From Parvimonas sp015257355 (GTDB lineage: Bacteria > Bacillota > Clostridia > Tissierellales > Peptoniphilaceae), in assembly GCF_050262165.1 (NCBI RefSeq), contig NZ_CP189844.1: 64,000 bases of DNA; one strand, written 5' to 3'. A program made the position numbers and the translations under genes. Positions 16,074 through 23,279 of this stretch are shown here, piece by piece (within the stretch, counting starts at the first letter, position 1; every line of letters starts with the position of its first letter). The notes beneath the pieces are model-generated. The model was given only the letters and a program-made list of their open reading frames with translations, was not told the DNA's origin and made no database searches.

Positions 16074-17189
16074 ATGAAAAAAATAGGATTTCTTGTTAAC
16101 CCTATTGCCGGAATGGGTGGTAGAGTAGGACTTAAAGGTACTGATGGAGAGGGCATATTAGAAAAGGCAATCTCACTTGGTGCAGTTCAAGAGGCTCCAG
16201 AAAAGGCCAAAAAAGCTTTAAGCAAAGTTGTTGAGTTAAAAGACAAGTTTACAATTTATACTGCAAGTGGACTTATGGGTGAAATAGAATGTAAAGAACT
16301 TGGATTGAATTATGAAGTTGTTTATAATGCAAAAGAAAATTCTTCTGTTTCAGACTCAAGAGAACTTTTAAAATATTTTTTAGAAAATGAAATTGAATTG
16401 ATTTTCTTTGTTGGTGGAGATGGAACTGCTAGAGATGTTTATTCTGTTGTAGAAGATAAGATTCCAGTAATAGGAGTACCTGCTGGAGTAAAAATACACT
16501 CACCAGTTTATGGTAATACTCCTGAACAAGCAGGAAGTTTGCTTTATGAAGTAATTAATGGGGTTGAGCTTCCTGTAATTGAAAAAGATGTTGTTGATAT
16601 TGATGAGGAAGCTTTTAGAGATGATAGAGTAGAAGTTAGACTTTATGGATATTTAAAAGTACCTTTTGATCAAAGATATTTACAAAATAAGAAATCTCAA
16701 ACTCCTCAATCAGATAATGATGCTCAAGTTTCAATAGCTTGTGATGTTATTGATGAAATGAAGGAAGATGTTTTTTATATAATTGGTTCAGGAACAACTC
16801 CTATGTATATTATGAAAGAATTGGGATTACCATATACTGTATTAGGTGTTGATATAATCAAAAATAAACAACTTGTAAAAAAAGATTGTAGTGAAAGAGA
16901 TATTCTTGAAGTAATTGGTGATGAAAGAGCAATACTTGTTGTAACTCCAATGGGTGGACAAGGTTATGTATTTGGTCGTGGAAATCAACAATTAAGTGCA
17001 AATGTATTGAGAAAAATCGATAAAAAAGATATTATAATAATAGCTACAAACGGTAAATTACAAAGTATAACTTCAGGACATCTAGTAGCTTATACAATGG
17101 ATGAGGAAGTTGACAAAAAATTAAAAGGTTATTATAGAGTTAAAATAGGATACGAAAGAGAAAAAATGATTTTAGTTGATAATGAATAA
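16074..17189 (+). CDS. ATP-NAD kinase family protein (COG3199-like)
   Basis: Protein of 371 residues with the N-terminal strand MKKIGFLVNPIAGMGG, which opens this family, and the nucleotide motif GGDGTARD at 114-121, the NAD-kinase/diacylglycerol-kinase GGDGT signature. It is longer than a standard NAD kinase (about 280), consistent with the AcoX-like subgroup. GVPAGVKIHSPVYG and TPMGGQGYVFGRGNQQ are further conserved-looking blocks. In anaerobes this subgroup often sits near glycine-metabolism genes; here it is divergent from gcvT. The exact substrate is unproven. AGGAGG site, single-gene unit. Confidence 0.8.
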   Translation: MKKIGFLVNPIAGMGGRVGLKGTDGEGILEKAISLGAVQEAPEKAKKALSKVVELKDKFTIYTASGLMGEIECKELGLNYEVVYNAKENSSVSDSRELLKYFLENEIELIFFVGGDGTARDVYSVVEDKIPVIGVPAGVKIHSPVYGNTPEQAGSLLYEVINGVELPVIEKDVVDIDEEAFRDDRVEVRLYGYLKVPFDQRYLQNKKSQTPQSDNDAQVSIACDVIDEMKEDVFYIIGSGTTPMYIMKELGLPYTVLGVDIIKNKQLVKKDCSERDILEVIGDERAILVVTPMGGQGYVFGRGNQQLSANVLRKIDKKDIIIIATNGKLQSITSGHLVAYTMDEEVDKKLKGYYRVKIGYEREKMILVDNE

Positions 17190-17214
17190 GACGATAGTTA
17201 TATCGTCTTTTTTA
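17188..17214 (+). terminator. Terminator of the ATP-NAD-kinase-like gene
   Basis: AAGACGATA and TATCGTCTT stem with 4-nt loop and T-tract. Confidence 0.85.
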
Positions 17215-17386
17215 TTATAAAAGTGTGGATAAAAAGGTAAGCATATTTATTTAGAAAATAAAAAATAAGATGTTAAAATTATAGTAATATTATTAATTTT
17301 TATTCTAAAATATGTATAAATATCAAGTTAAAGATATAAATTTTTTTACACATTACTGTTTTATACTATTTTTTTAGGTTAGAGTG

Positions 17387-17395
17387 TGCTATAAT
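17387..17395 (+). promoter_or_regulatory. Extended -10 promoter of the structured RNA
   Basis: TGCTATAAT; the expected +1 is about 17402, exactly where the outer pairing of the RNA begins. Confidence 0.6.
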
Positions 17396-17401
17396 AATAT
17401 T

Positions 17402-17560
17402 GTCAAAGGTTCCTGTTTAATTATACCTACACTTATTATAAGGGATTACGGAGTTCTTACTTTGATGGCAGCCTTTTATTAGGAAACCGTGAGATTTAAG
17501 ACAGTTTGCCCACCTTCAACTAGGAAGGTTTATAAAATGACAGGAACCAGATGACTTTTA
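17402..17560 (+). ncRNA. ssrS: Rod-shaped structured RNA, probable 6S RNA
   Basis: About 155 nt whose ends pair: GTCA (17402-17405) with TGAC (17552-17555), then GGTTCCTGT (17408-17416) with ACAGGAACC (17540-17548). Inside are a hairpin ACGG..TTCT/AGGA..CCGT (about 17448-17490) and ACCTTC/GAAGGT (17512-17529), with mostly unpaired stretches between, as expected for the closing stem and central bubble of 6S RNA. A TTTTATAAAA end and a promoter placed exactly at the 5' end support a separate transcript. It lies directly upstream of ytxH, so a structured leader for ytxHG is the alternative. No known riboswitch core was recognised. Confidence 0.5.
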
Positions 17561-17585
17561 TAAAATAATAATTAGGAGGTTTTTT

Positions 17586-17963
17586 ATGAGCTTAGCAAAG
17601 TATATCGAACAAAGACGTATCGAAAAAGAAAGAGAAGTTAGAAGAAAAATTAGAAGAGAAAAAGCAGCTACTGCTGCAAAATTAGTTGCTGGAGCCGCTG
17701 TTGGCGCTGGAGTAGGAATCTTATTTGCTCCTAAATCAGGAAAAGAAACTAGAGAAGATATCGTTAAAGTAACAAAAGACGGTGTTGAATATGTAAGTGA
17801 AAATGTAAATAACGCAGTTAAAGCTGTTTCTGAAAAAGCTAAAGAAGTTAAAGAAGTTGTAGAAGAAAAATATGAAAACTTCACTAATAGACATATGACT
17901 GAAATTTCTCCTGAAGATGAAGAAATTGAAGTAACAGACTTAGCGGAAGAAGTAGAAGAATAG
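17586..17963 (+). CDS. ytxH: YtxH-family protein
   Basis: Protein of 125 residues. A very basic N-terminus (EQRRIEKEREVRRKIRREK) leads into the alanine/glycine segment GAAVGAGVGILFAPKSGKET, the YtxH/gas-vesicle-like signature forming one short membrane helix. An acidic helical tail ends VTDLAEEVEE. In Bacillus, ytxH and ytxG lie in one general-stress operon; here a YtxG-like gene follows by 10 nt, which supports both calls. AGGAGG site. Molecular role not known. Confidence 0.8.
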   Translation: MSLAKYIEQRRIEKEREVRRKIRREKAATAAKLVAGAAVGAGVGILFAPKSGKETREDIVKVTKDGVEYVSENVNNAVKAVSEKAKEVKEVVEEKYENFTNRHMTEISPEDEEIEVTDLAEEVEE

Positions 17964-17973
17964 TGAGGAAAAA

Positions 17974-18444
17974 ATGGTAACAATAGATTTAGATTTAACT
18001 TTAAGAGTTATTCTTTATTTAGTAGCAATAGTATTCCTATTATCTTGTATTTGTTTATTCACAAAGTTAATAAAAGCAGTTGCTAGATTAAATAGGGTTT
18101 TAGAAAAAAGCGAAGAAAGTATAGTTACATCAGTTGAAAAAATACCTAGCTTACTTGAAAACGCCGATAAAGCTATTGCAAATGCAAATGAAATTCTTGG
18201 AAAAACAGATAAAATCCTTAACGATACTCAAGATGATATAACAGACAGCATTGAAAATGTTAGTATGACACTTGAAAATGTTAGAGAAATCACTGATGAT
18301 ATCACTACTTCCACTAGATTTGTTGCAGAACAAGTAGTGGATACAACACTGGATATAAGAGAAAATGTTGATGTTGTATTTGATAAAATTGATACAATTA
18401 AAAATATTATAGATGCTATTAGGTCTTATTTTAAGAAAAAATAA
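17974..18444 (+). CDS. YtxG/DUF948-like membrane protein
   Basis: Protein of 156 residues with one N-terminal membrane helix (about 9-29). A long amphipathic helical tail is rich in ENADKAIANANEIL- and ENVRE-type heptads and ends SYFKKK. This anchor-plus-coiled-coil layout is that of DUF948/YtxG proteins. It lies 10 nt after ytxH. Function unknown; the pair is linked to envelope or general stress in Bacillus. Confidence 0.65.
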   Translation: MVTIDLDLTLRVILYLVAIVFLLSCICLFTKLIKAVARLNRVLEKSEESIVTSVEKIPSLLENADKAIANANEILGKTDKILNDTQDDITDSIENVSMTLENVREITDDITTSTRFVAEQVVDTTLDIRENVDVVFDKIDTIKNIIDAIRSYFKKK

Positions 18445-18499
18445 ATTATAATATAATTTTTCTAATTTTGTTTTTCTATAAAAATACTGGGAGGTTATT

Positions 18500-19252
18500 A
18501 TGGGAGTTATATCAAAAGCGGAATTATTAGAATCATTGTACAAAATAGGAGAAGGAAAAGCTAATTATAAATTACACAAAATGATGATTGTTGCATTTTT
18601 AGCTGGTTTATTTATAGCGCTTAGCGGACTTTCTTATATAATTGTTAATACAGGAATGGCTAGTTTAAATCCAACATATGGAAAATTCATATCAGGAATT
18701 TGTTTCTCATTTGGACTTTTTGCCGTAGTTGTTGCAGGAGCAGACTTATTCACAGGTAATATCTTGATTCTTGCTCCAGCATTAGCAAAGAGAATTACAT
18801 TCCCAAAAATGTTTAGAAATTGGATAGTAGTTTATCTATTCAACTTTGTAGGATCAGTTTTTGTAGCTCTATTAGTTTATTTTGCAAGCGTTCTTTCACC
18901 AGAAATGCTTGCGTACTTACATAAAATTACAGTTTCAAAAACTACAGAAAGTTTTTTAGTTCTACTATGTAAAGGAATAGGATGTAATATTTTCGTTTGT
19001 TTAGGAGTTTGGATGTCTTATGCTTGTAAAGATGGAGTTTCAAAATTCTGTGCTTGTGCAATATCCATTATATTATTCTTAATTTGTGGATTTGAACACA
19101 GTGTTGCAAATATGTTCTATCTTTCATTATCTACAATACTATCTGATATAAATGTAGGAGCAGTTTTATACGACTTAGTTCCTGTTACAATAGGAAATAT
19201 AATTGGGGGAAGTTTAATAGCTGTTTGTTATTATTTTGCCTATAGAGATTAG
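18500..19252 (+). CDS. Formate/nitrite transporter (FNT) family channel
   Basis: Protein of 250 residues with six membrane helices and the FNT signatures GADLFTGNILILAPAL, CNIFVCLGVWMSYACKDG and CGFEHSVANMFYL (containing the central pore histidine). Family members are pentameric anion channels for formate, nitrite, hydrosulfide or lactate. The selected anion cannot be read from the sequence; in a fermentative anaerobe formate or hydrosulfide are likely. A ModE-like regulator gene starts 12 bp downstream in the same direction. Confidence 0.88.
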   Translation: MGVISKAELLESLYKIGEGKANYKLHKMMIVAFLAGLFIALSGLSYIIVNTGMASLNPTYGKFISGICFSFGLFAVVVAGADLFTGNILILAPALAKRITFPKMFRNWIVVYLFNFVGSVFVALLVYFASVLSPEMLAYLHKITVSKTTESFLVLLCKGIGCNIFVCLGVWMSYACKDGVSKFCACAISIILFLICGFEHSVANMFYLSLSTILSDINVGAVLYDLVPVTIGNIIGGSLIAVCYYFAYRD

Positions 19253-19264
19253 GGAGTTTAAATT

Positions 19265-19627
19265 ATGTTAGAATTTCCAAAAAAAATCAATGTGAAATTG
19301 ACTTTATATAATGAAGACTATTCATTTGGAAATGGATTATATAGATTACTCTTATTGATTGACGAATACAAGTCAGTCAATAGAGCTTGTAAAGAAATGC
19401 GTATGGCATATTCTAAAGCATATAAAATGATAATTCGTTCTGAAAAAGATTTGAATTGCAAATTACTTGTAGGAAAAATTGGAGGGAAAGGCGGTGGAGG
19501 TTCCGAGCTTACACCAGAAGCTAGAGAATTATTAACTATATATGAAAGAGTAAATTTAAAGACAAAAGAATTTGCTGAAAATGAAATTGAAAATTATAGG
19601 AAATCAATAAAAAAAGTGGAGAAATAA
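19265..19627 (+). CDS. ModE N-terminal-like winged-helix regulator
   Basis: Protein of 120 residues matching the DNA-binding half of ModE: VNRACKEMRMAYSKAYKMI is the recognition helix region and GGKGGGGSELTPEARELL the family wing. There is no molybdate-binding MOP domain, so this is the short LysR-type form. Such proteins regulate molybdate uptake or molybdoenzyme genes. The neighbour here is an FNT channel, consistent with control of formate traffic (formate dehydrogenase uses Mo or W), but no such enzyme is in the window. Confidence 0.8.
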   Translation: MLEFPKKINVKLTLYNEDYSFGNGLYRLLLLIDEYKSVNRACKEMRMAYSKAYKMIIRSEKDLNCKLLVGKIGGKGGGGSELTPEARELLTIYERVNLKTKEFAENEIENYRKSIKKVEK

Positions 19628-19646
19628 AATTCTTCGCTTTTTTTAT
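19611..19646 (+). terminator. Terminator of the FNT/ModE-like unit
   Basis: AAAAAGTGGAGAA with TTCTTCGCTTTTT (two G:U pairs), overlapping the stop codon; repeat A starts on its T-tract. Confidence 0.7.
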
Positions 19647-19710
19647 TGTGAAACAACAAGGTTACTGGGTACCCACCCTATGCTAAGCATCGTGGAAGGG
19701 TGGGGTCTTG
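19643..19710 (+). repeat. Repeat A copy
   Basis: TTATTGTGAAACAACAAGG, then TACTGGGTACCCACCC, the AAGCATCGTGGAAGG core and GGTGGGGTC; slightly diverged in the GATGC arm. Confidence 0.85.
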
Positions 19711-19826
19711 CTTTTTATATTTCAACATTTTTTCTACTTAATATTGTTAAATAATAATTATATGTTTAGAAAGTAATTAAAAATGGGTATCAATACAATA
19801 TAAAATAAAAAAGGAGGTCTTTTATT

Positions 19827-20162
19827 ATGGATCATGTAAAAGGATTAGAAAATGTAGTTGAAAATTCAAAGAATTTAGCTGGAGCTCTACCAGAAGAAAT
19901 GAAAGCATTTAGAGCTTTTTCTGGAGAAGTTTATAAAGATGGAGTATTAACTGTTAAAGAAAAAGAACTTGTTACACTTGGAATCGCAATTTCAGTTCGT
20001 TGTGAAGGTTGTATTGAAGCACATGTTAGAAATCTTGTTAATCTAAAAGCAACAAGAGAAGAAATTGCAGAAGTTATTTCTGTTGCAGTTGCAATGGGTG
20101 GTGGACCTTCATCAGTTTATGGAGGAAAGGCATTAGAAGCATTTGATCAACTATCTAAATAG
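19827..20162 (+). CDS. Carboxymuconolactone decarboxylase/AhpD-like protein
   Basis: Protein of 111 residues in the AhpD-like all-helical fold. It has the redox CXXC motif with downstream histidine in CEGCIEAHV, preceded by the conserved KEKELVTLGIAI helix and followed by AMGGGPSSVYGGKAL. CXXC-containing members are thiol-dependent peroxidase or oxidoreductase partners rather than true decarboxylases. Strong AAGGAGG site; single-gene unit between two repeat A copies. Confidence 0.82.
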   Translation: MDHVKGLENVVENSKNLAGALPEEMKAFRAFSGEVYKDGVLTVKEKELVTLGIAISVRCEGCIEAHVRNLVNLKATREEIAEVISVAVAMGGGPSSVYGGKALEAFDQLSK

Positions 20163-20171
20163 TTTTATACA

Positions 20172-20198
20172 AAAGTGGTGATAACACCACTTTTTTTA
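20172..20198 (+). terminator. Terminator of the AhpD-like gene
   Basis: AAAGTGGTG and CACCACTTT, 4-nt loop, T-tract that runs into repeat A. Confidence 0.85.
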
Positions 20199-20266
20199 TT
20201 GTGAAACAACAAGGTTCCCGGGACCCACCCGATGCGAAGCATCGTGGAAGGGTGGGGTTCTTATTG
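20198..20266 (+). repeat. Repeat A, reference copy
   Basis: Layout: ATTGTGAAACAACAAGG, then TTCCCGGGACCCACCC, the hairpin CGATGCGAAGCATCG, TGGAAGGGTGGGGTTCTTATTG. ACCCACCC can pair with GGGTGGGGT outside the inner CGATGC/GCATCG stem, so its RNA forms a nested hairpin. It starts on the terminator T-tract and its last bases contribute the TTGAAA -35 box of the queT transcript. Confidence 0.9.
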
Positions 20267-20292
20267 AAAAAATATTTTATTTGTGATAAAAT
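20264..20292 (+). promoter_or_regulatory. Promoter of the preQ1 riboswitch-queT transcript
   Basis: TTGAAA (on the end of repeat A), 17 bp, TAAAAT. Confidence 0.65.
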
Positions 20293-20330
20293 AATACGGT
20301 AATTTTTACAGAGAATAAAATTTAAAAGAT

Positions 20331-20366
20331 TAGTGTTTTGCTTGGCACCCACTTTAAAAATCAAGT
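20331..20366 (+). promoter_or_regulatory. preQ1-I riboswitch aptamer
   Basis: Short H-type pseudoknot pattern: P1 AGTG (20332-20335) with CACT, a loop containing TTTTGCTTGG and CACC, an A-rich connector TTAAAAAT, and P2 CTTG (20341-20344) with CAAG (20362-20365). This matches the class I preQ1 layout, and the next gene is a queuosine-precursor transporter, the expected target. Confidence 0.8.
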
Positions 20367-20390
20367 GCAGGGGCACTTTGCCCTTTTTTT
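20363..20390 (+). terminator. preQ1 riboswitch expression platform
   Basis: Terminator GGGCA-CTT-TGCCC (20371-20383) plus seven Ts. A competing antiterminator AAGTGC (20363-20368) / GCACTT (20373-20378) shares bases with aptamer P2. Ligand binding should hide AAG in P2, break the antiterminator and terminate: an OFF switch. Confidence 0.75.
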
Positions 20391-20420
20391 GTTGATCAAA
20401 GCACTCCAAAAGGAGGAAAT

Positions 20421-20918
20421 ATGAACGTAAAAAAAATTACAAGACAGGGAATGGTAGCAGCAATTTATGTTGTTTTAACTCTTCTATCAGAAACATTTGG
20501 ATTAGGATATGGAAGTTTACAATTTAGACTTTCAGAAACTTTAGCAATTTTGCCATTTTTCAATCCAGAATATACAATTGGGGTAACATTAGGTTGTTTT
20601 TTAGCAAATATTGCCAGTACAGTTGGAATTATTGATATGGTAGTTGGAACTCTAGCAACATTTGTAGTAGCGTTGATTATGACTAAAATCAAAAACTTCT
20701 ACATAGCTTGTTTAGTACCAGTTGTAGTAGGTATGGTTCCAATAGCATTAGAAATTTATTTATTAATGCCAAATCCTGTTGGTTTTTGGGCTATATTAGG
20801 AGAACTAATGCTTTCAGAAGCTCTAGTAATCTATGCAGTTGGAGTTCCTGTTTTCTATGTTTTATGTAAAAACAAATCATTTACTAAAGCTCTAGAATTT
20901 AAAAAAGACATAAGATAA
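20421..20918 (+). CDS. queT: QueT-type queuosine precursor transporter
   Basis: Membrane protein of 165 residues, about five to six helices, of the QueT (formerly DUF988) family. Characteristic blocks are GYGSLQFRLSETLAILPFF and GVTLGCFLANIAS. It is thought to be the substrate-binding (S) component of an ECF transporter for preQ1 or a related 7-deazaguanine. AAAAGGAGG site. The preQ1-I riboswitch in the leader independently supports the function. No queuosine biosynthesis genes are in the window. Confidence 0.9.
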   Translation: MNVKKITRQGMVAAIYVVLTLLSETFGLGYGSLQFRLSETLAILPFFNPEYTIGVTLGCFLANIASTVGIIDMVVGTLATFVVALIMTKIKNFYIACLVPVVVGMVPIALEIYLLMPNPVGFWAILGELMLSEALVIYAVGVPVFYVLCKNKSFTKALEFKKDIR

Positions 20919-20935
20919 ATGTGTATACATTTTTT
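20917..20935 (+). terminator. Weak terminator-like hairpin after queT
   Basis: AAATGT and ACATTT around GTAT with a T-tract. Confidence 0.4.
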
Positions 20936-20971
20936 ATTTTAGTTAAGACTTGTAAATTCAATTGTTAAAAT

Positions 20972-21025
20972 AAAAACTCTTTTCAAATTTGTCAAAATGT
21001 GATAAACTTTGAATAGAGTTTTTTT
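20972..21025 (+). terminator. Terminator-like hairpin between queT and uppP
   Basis: AAAAACTCT (20972-20980) and AGAGTTTTT (21015-21023) with additional TTTCAA/TTGAA pairing and a final T-tract, 25 bp before the uppP start. It may end the queT message or act as an attenuator of uppP. Confidence 0.55.
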
Positions 21026-21049
21026 AATTTTTAATAAAGGAGATAGAAT

Positions 21050-21871
21050 ATGTGGTTTTTTGATATAATCAAAGTCATTATTTTAGGAATTGTTGAAGGG
21101 ATTACTGAATGGTTACCAGTAAGTAGTACTGGTCATATGATTTTGGTTGATGAATTTTTAAAATTAAATCAATCAGCTGAATTTAAGGAAATGTTCTTAG
21201 TTGTTATACAACTTGGGGCTATTTTAGCAGTTGTCATTATGTATTTTAATAAGTTAAATCCTTTTTCTAAAAAGAAAACTAAGGAGCAACAAAAAGATAC
21301 AATTAATATGTGGTTAAAGGTAATTGTCGGAGTAATTCCTGCAGGTGTTTTGGGAGTTCTTTTTGATAAGACTTTAGAAAAATATTTTTATAATTTTCCA
21401 ACTGTTGCCTTCACATTAGTTTTATATGGAATTTTATTTATAGTTGTAGAAAATAACCCTAAATTTAAAACACAAAAGATAAAAAGATTTGAAGATTTAA
21501 GTTATACACTAGCTTTTTATGTAGGATGTTTTCAAGTTTTAAGTTTAATTCCTGGTACTTCAAGATCTGGGGCGACTATAATAGGAGCTTTAATTTTAGG
21601 ACTTTCAAGAAGTTTAGCTGCTGAATTTTCATTCTTTATGTCTATTCCGGTAATGTTTGGAGCTAGTTTATTGAAACTTAGAAAATTTGGTTTTGCTTTT
21701 AGCTTTTTCCAATTTTTCATTTTAATTCTTGGAATGTTTGTAGCATTTGTAGTTTCTGTTTTAGCTATAAAAATGTTAATGAGATACATTAGAAAACATG
21801 ATTTCAAAGTTTTTGGATATTACAGAATAGTATTAGGTATAATTTTAATTATATATTACTTTATACATTAA
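21050..21871 (+). CDS. uppP: Undecaprenyl-diphosphatase
   Basis: Integral membrane enzyme of 273 residues (BacA/UppP) that dephosphorylates undecaprenyl pyrophosphate to recycle the cell-wall lipid carrier; it also gives bacitracin tolerance. Both signature loops are present: GIVEGITEWLPVSSTGHM (14-31) with the catalytic glutamates, and LIPGTSRSGATI (about 166-177) with the active-site Ser/Arg. Normal length, AAAGGAG site, own terminator. Confidence 0.95.
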   Translation: MWFFDIIKVIILGIVEGITEWLPVSSTGHMILVDEFLKLNQSAEFKEMFLVVIQLGAILAVVIMYFNKLNPFSKKKTKEQQKDTINMWLKVIVGVIPAGVLGVLFDKTLEKYFYNFPTVAFTLVLYGILFIVVENNPKFKTQKIKRFEDLSYTLAFYVGCFQVLSLIPGTSRSGATIIGALILGLSRSLAAEFSFFMSIPVMFGASLLKLRKFGFAFSFFQFFILILGMFVAFVVSVLAIKMLMRYIRKHDFKVFGYYRIVLGIILIIYYFIH

Positions 21872-21884
21872 TTTTATTTTTAAG

Positions 21885-21927
21885 AAAAGTTAAATAGTTT
21901 GAAAGTTCTTACTATTTGACTTTTTTT
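21885..21927 (+). terminator. Terminator of uppP
   Basis: AAAAGTTAAATAGT with ACTATTTGACTTTT (one G:U), T-tract. Confidence 0.75.
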
Positions 21928-21973
21928 GTTATATTTGTTAAACTGAATTAACATAATAAAGGAGATGATACCA

Positions 21974-22540
21974 ATGAAAAAAAGATTTCTGATTATGGCT
22001 TTAATAGTTTGTGTTAGTGGAGCTTTTGTTTCCTGTAAGAAAAAAGAAAAACCAGAAGAAAATACTAAGGAAACTACTAATATAACGGTTAAAGAAAAAG
22101 AAGTAAAAGAAAATGTAGAAGAAACAAAGGAAGAAAATAAAAAGACTGAAGAAAATAAAAATGAAAAGGGAATATCTTTTGCAGTTAAAGATCAAGGGAA
22201 TAATGATGTTACTTTGATTTCTAAAAAGGATTCAAAAATTCCTTTTGATATCTTTACTGTTGGAATGGATTTTAAATTAAAAATAGATGATAAAGAATAC
22301 TCTTTCAAAGATGCTGTTGCTAAAGGACTTTTAGATGAAAAAAAATTATTTAATAAACTTGAGCAAGATAAGAAAGATGGTAAATCCACTAGTGAAATGT
22401 ATAAAGATGGTGGTACTATAATATATAAATATAAAGATTATTCTATTGTAAAATACAATACTGTTGATGGAGATGAAGATATGTATTTTACAAAGGCAAA
22501 AGATTTAAATGCTTTAGAAGAAATATTAAATAAAAGATAA
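21974..22540 (+). CDS. Putative lipoprotein with a lysine/glutamate-rich linker, unknown
   Basis: Protein of 188 residues from the second ATG (21974); the first ATG overlaps the AAAGGAG site and is too close to it. A signal peptide MKKRFLIMALIVCVSG leads to lipobox AFVSC, so it is probably lipid-anchored outside the membrane. A highly charged K/E/T linker (about 20-65) precedes a folded domain containing DFKLKIDDKEYSF and GTIIYKYKDYSIVKY. Not recognised, and not obviously related to the lipoprotein array at 55.7-62.9 kb. Confidence 0.65.
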   Translation: MKKRFLIMALIVCVSGAFVSCKKKEKPEENTKETTNITVKEKEVKENVEETKEENKKTEENKNEKGISFAVKDQGNNDVTLISKKDSKIPFDIFTVGMDFKLKIDDKEYSFKDAVAKGLLDEKKLFNKLEQDKKDGKSTSEMYKDGGTIIYKYKDYSIVKYNTVDGDEDMYFTKAKDLNALEEILNKR

Positions 22541-22541
22541 A

Positions 22542-22575
22542 AAAATCGCAGAATAAAATCTGCGATTTTCTTTTT
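22542..22575. terminator. Bidirectional terminator between the lipoprotein gene and hpf
   Basis: AAAATCGCAGA and TCTGCGATTTT, T-tracts on both strands. Confidence 0.85.
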
Positions 22576-22588
22576 ATATTAATATTTA

Positions 22589-23113
22589 TTAATCAGCTAT
22601 AATTAAACCGTAATTTCCGTCTTTTCTTTTGTAAAGAACATTAGTTTTTGAATCTTTTGCATTTTTGAAAATGAAAAAGTCATGATTTAAAAGTTCAATT
22701 TGTAAAATAGCTTCTTCTTCAGACATAGTAGCTACATCAAAGTTTTTAACTCTTACAATCTTTGGCTCTTCTTCTTCCACCGGTTCAGAAATTTTTTCAA
22801 ATCTTATAGTTTCTAAAGCTTGATATTTCTTTTGTAGTTTTGTTTTGTTTTTTCTGATTTGTCTTTCAAGATTATCCAAAACGATGTCTATTGAAGTGTA
22901 CATATCGCTTGTGCTTTCTTCTGCTCTAAGTATTGTGCTATTTGGTAAATAAATTGTAGCTTCAAAGATTTTATCATTCTTAACTGAACTAAAAGTTACT
23001 TTGCCTTCAATGTCTTTAGAAAAGAACTTATCTAATTTTTCAAACTTCTTAGCTGTAATTTCTTTTAAAGCATCTGTTATTTCAATATTTTTACCTATAA
23101 ATTGTAATTTCAT
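22589..23113 (-). CDS. hpf: Ribosome hibernation-promoting factor, long form
   Basis: Protein of 174 residues. The N-terminal S30AE domain (1-100) begins MKLQFIGKNIEITDALKEI. An acidic linker (EPVEEEEPK) and a C-terminal dimerisation domain (VVRVKNF-like KIVRVKNFDVATMSEEEA ... FKNAKDSKTNVLYKRKDGNYGLI) follow. This is the long HPF of Firmicutes that pairs 70S ribosomes into 100S dimers in stationary phase. GGAGG site; the upstream region has a TATAAT (23175-23180, minus) and an inverted repeat AACATTAT/ATAATGTT in the leader. Confidence 0.93.
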   Translation of the reverse strand: MKLQFIGKNIEITDALKEITAKKFEKLDKFFSKDIEGKVTFSSVKNDKIFEATIYLPNSTILRAEESTSDMYTSIDIVLDNLERQIRKNKTKLQKKYQALETIRFEKISEPVEEEEPKIVRVKNFDVATMSEEEAILQIELLNHDFFIFKNAKDSKTNVLYKRKDGNYGLIIAD

Positions 23114-23279
23114 ACCAATACCTCCCTAACATTATTTATACTTGCATTAAAAATACAAATATAATGTTATTTATATTATACCACATTTTTCCTTTAAATA
23201 CTTAAAATGAAACTAAAAATTTTTGTTTTATATTTTTTTGTGGTATACTTAATTAGTATTTATTTTAAAAGGAGATATT

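Noticed and set aside
22001..22195. Minus-strand 64-codon frame made mostly of F, L and S
   Set aside because: Antisense of the lysine/glutamate-rich linker of the lipoprotein gene; composition is an artefact.
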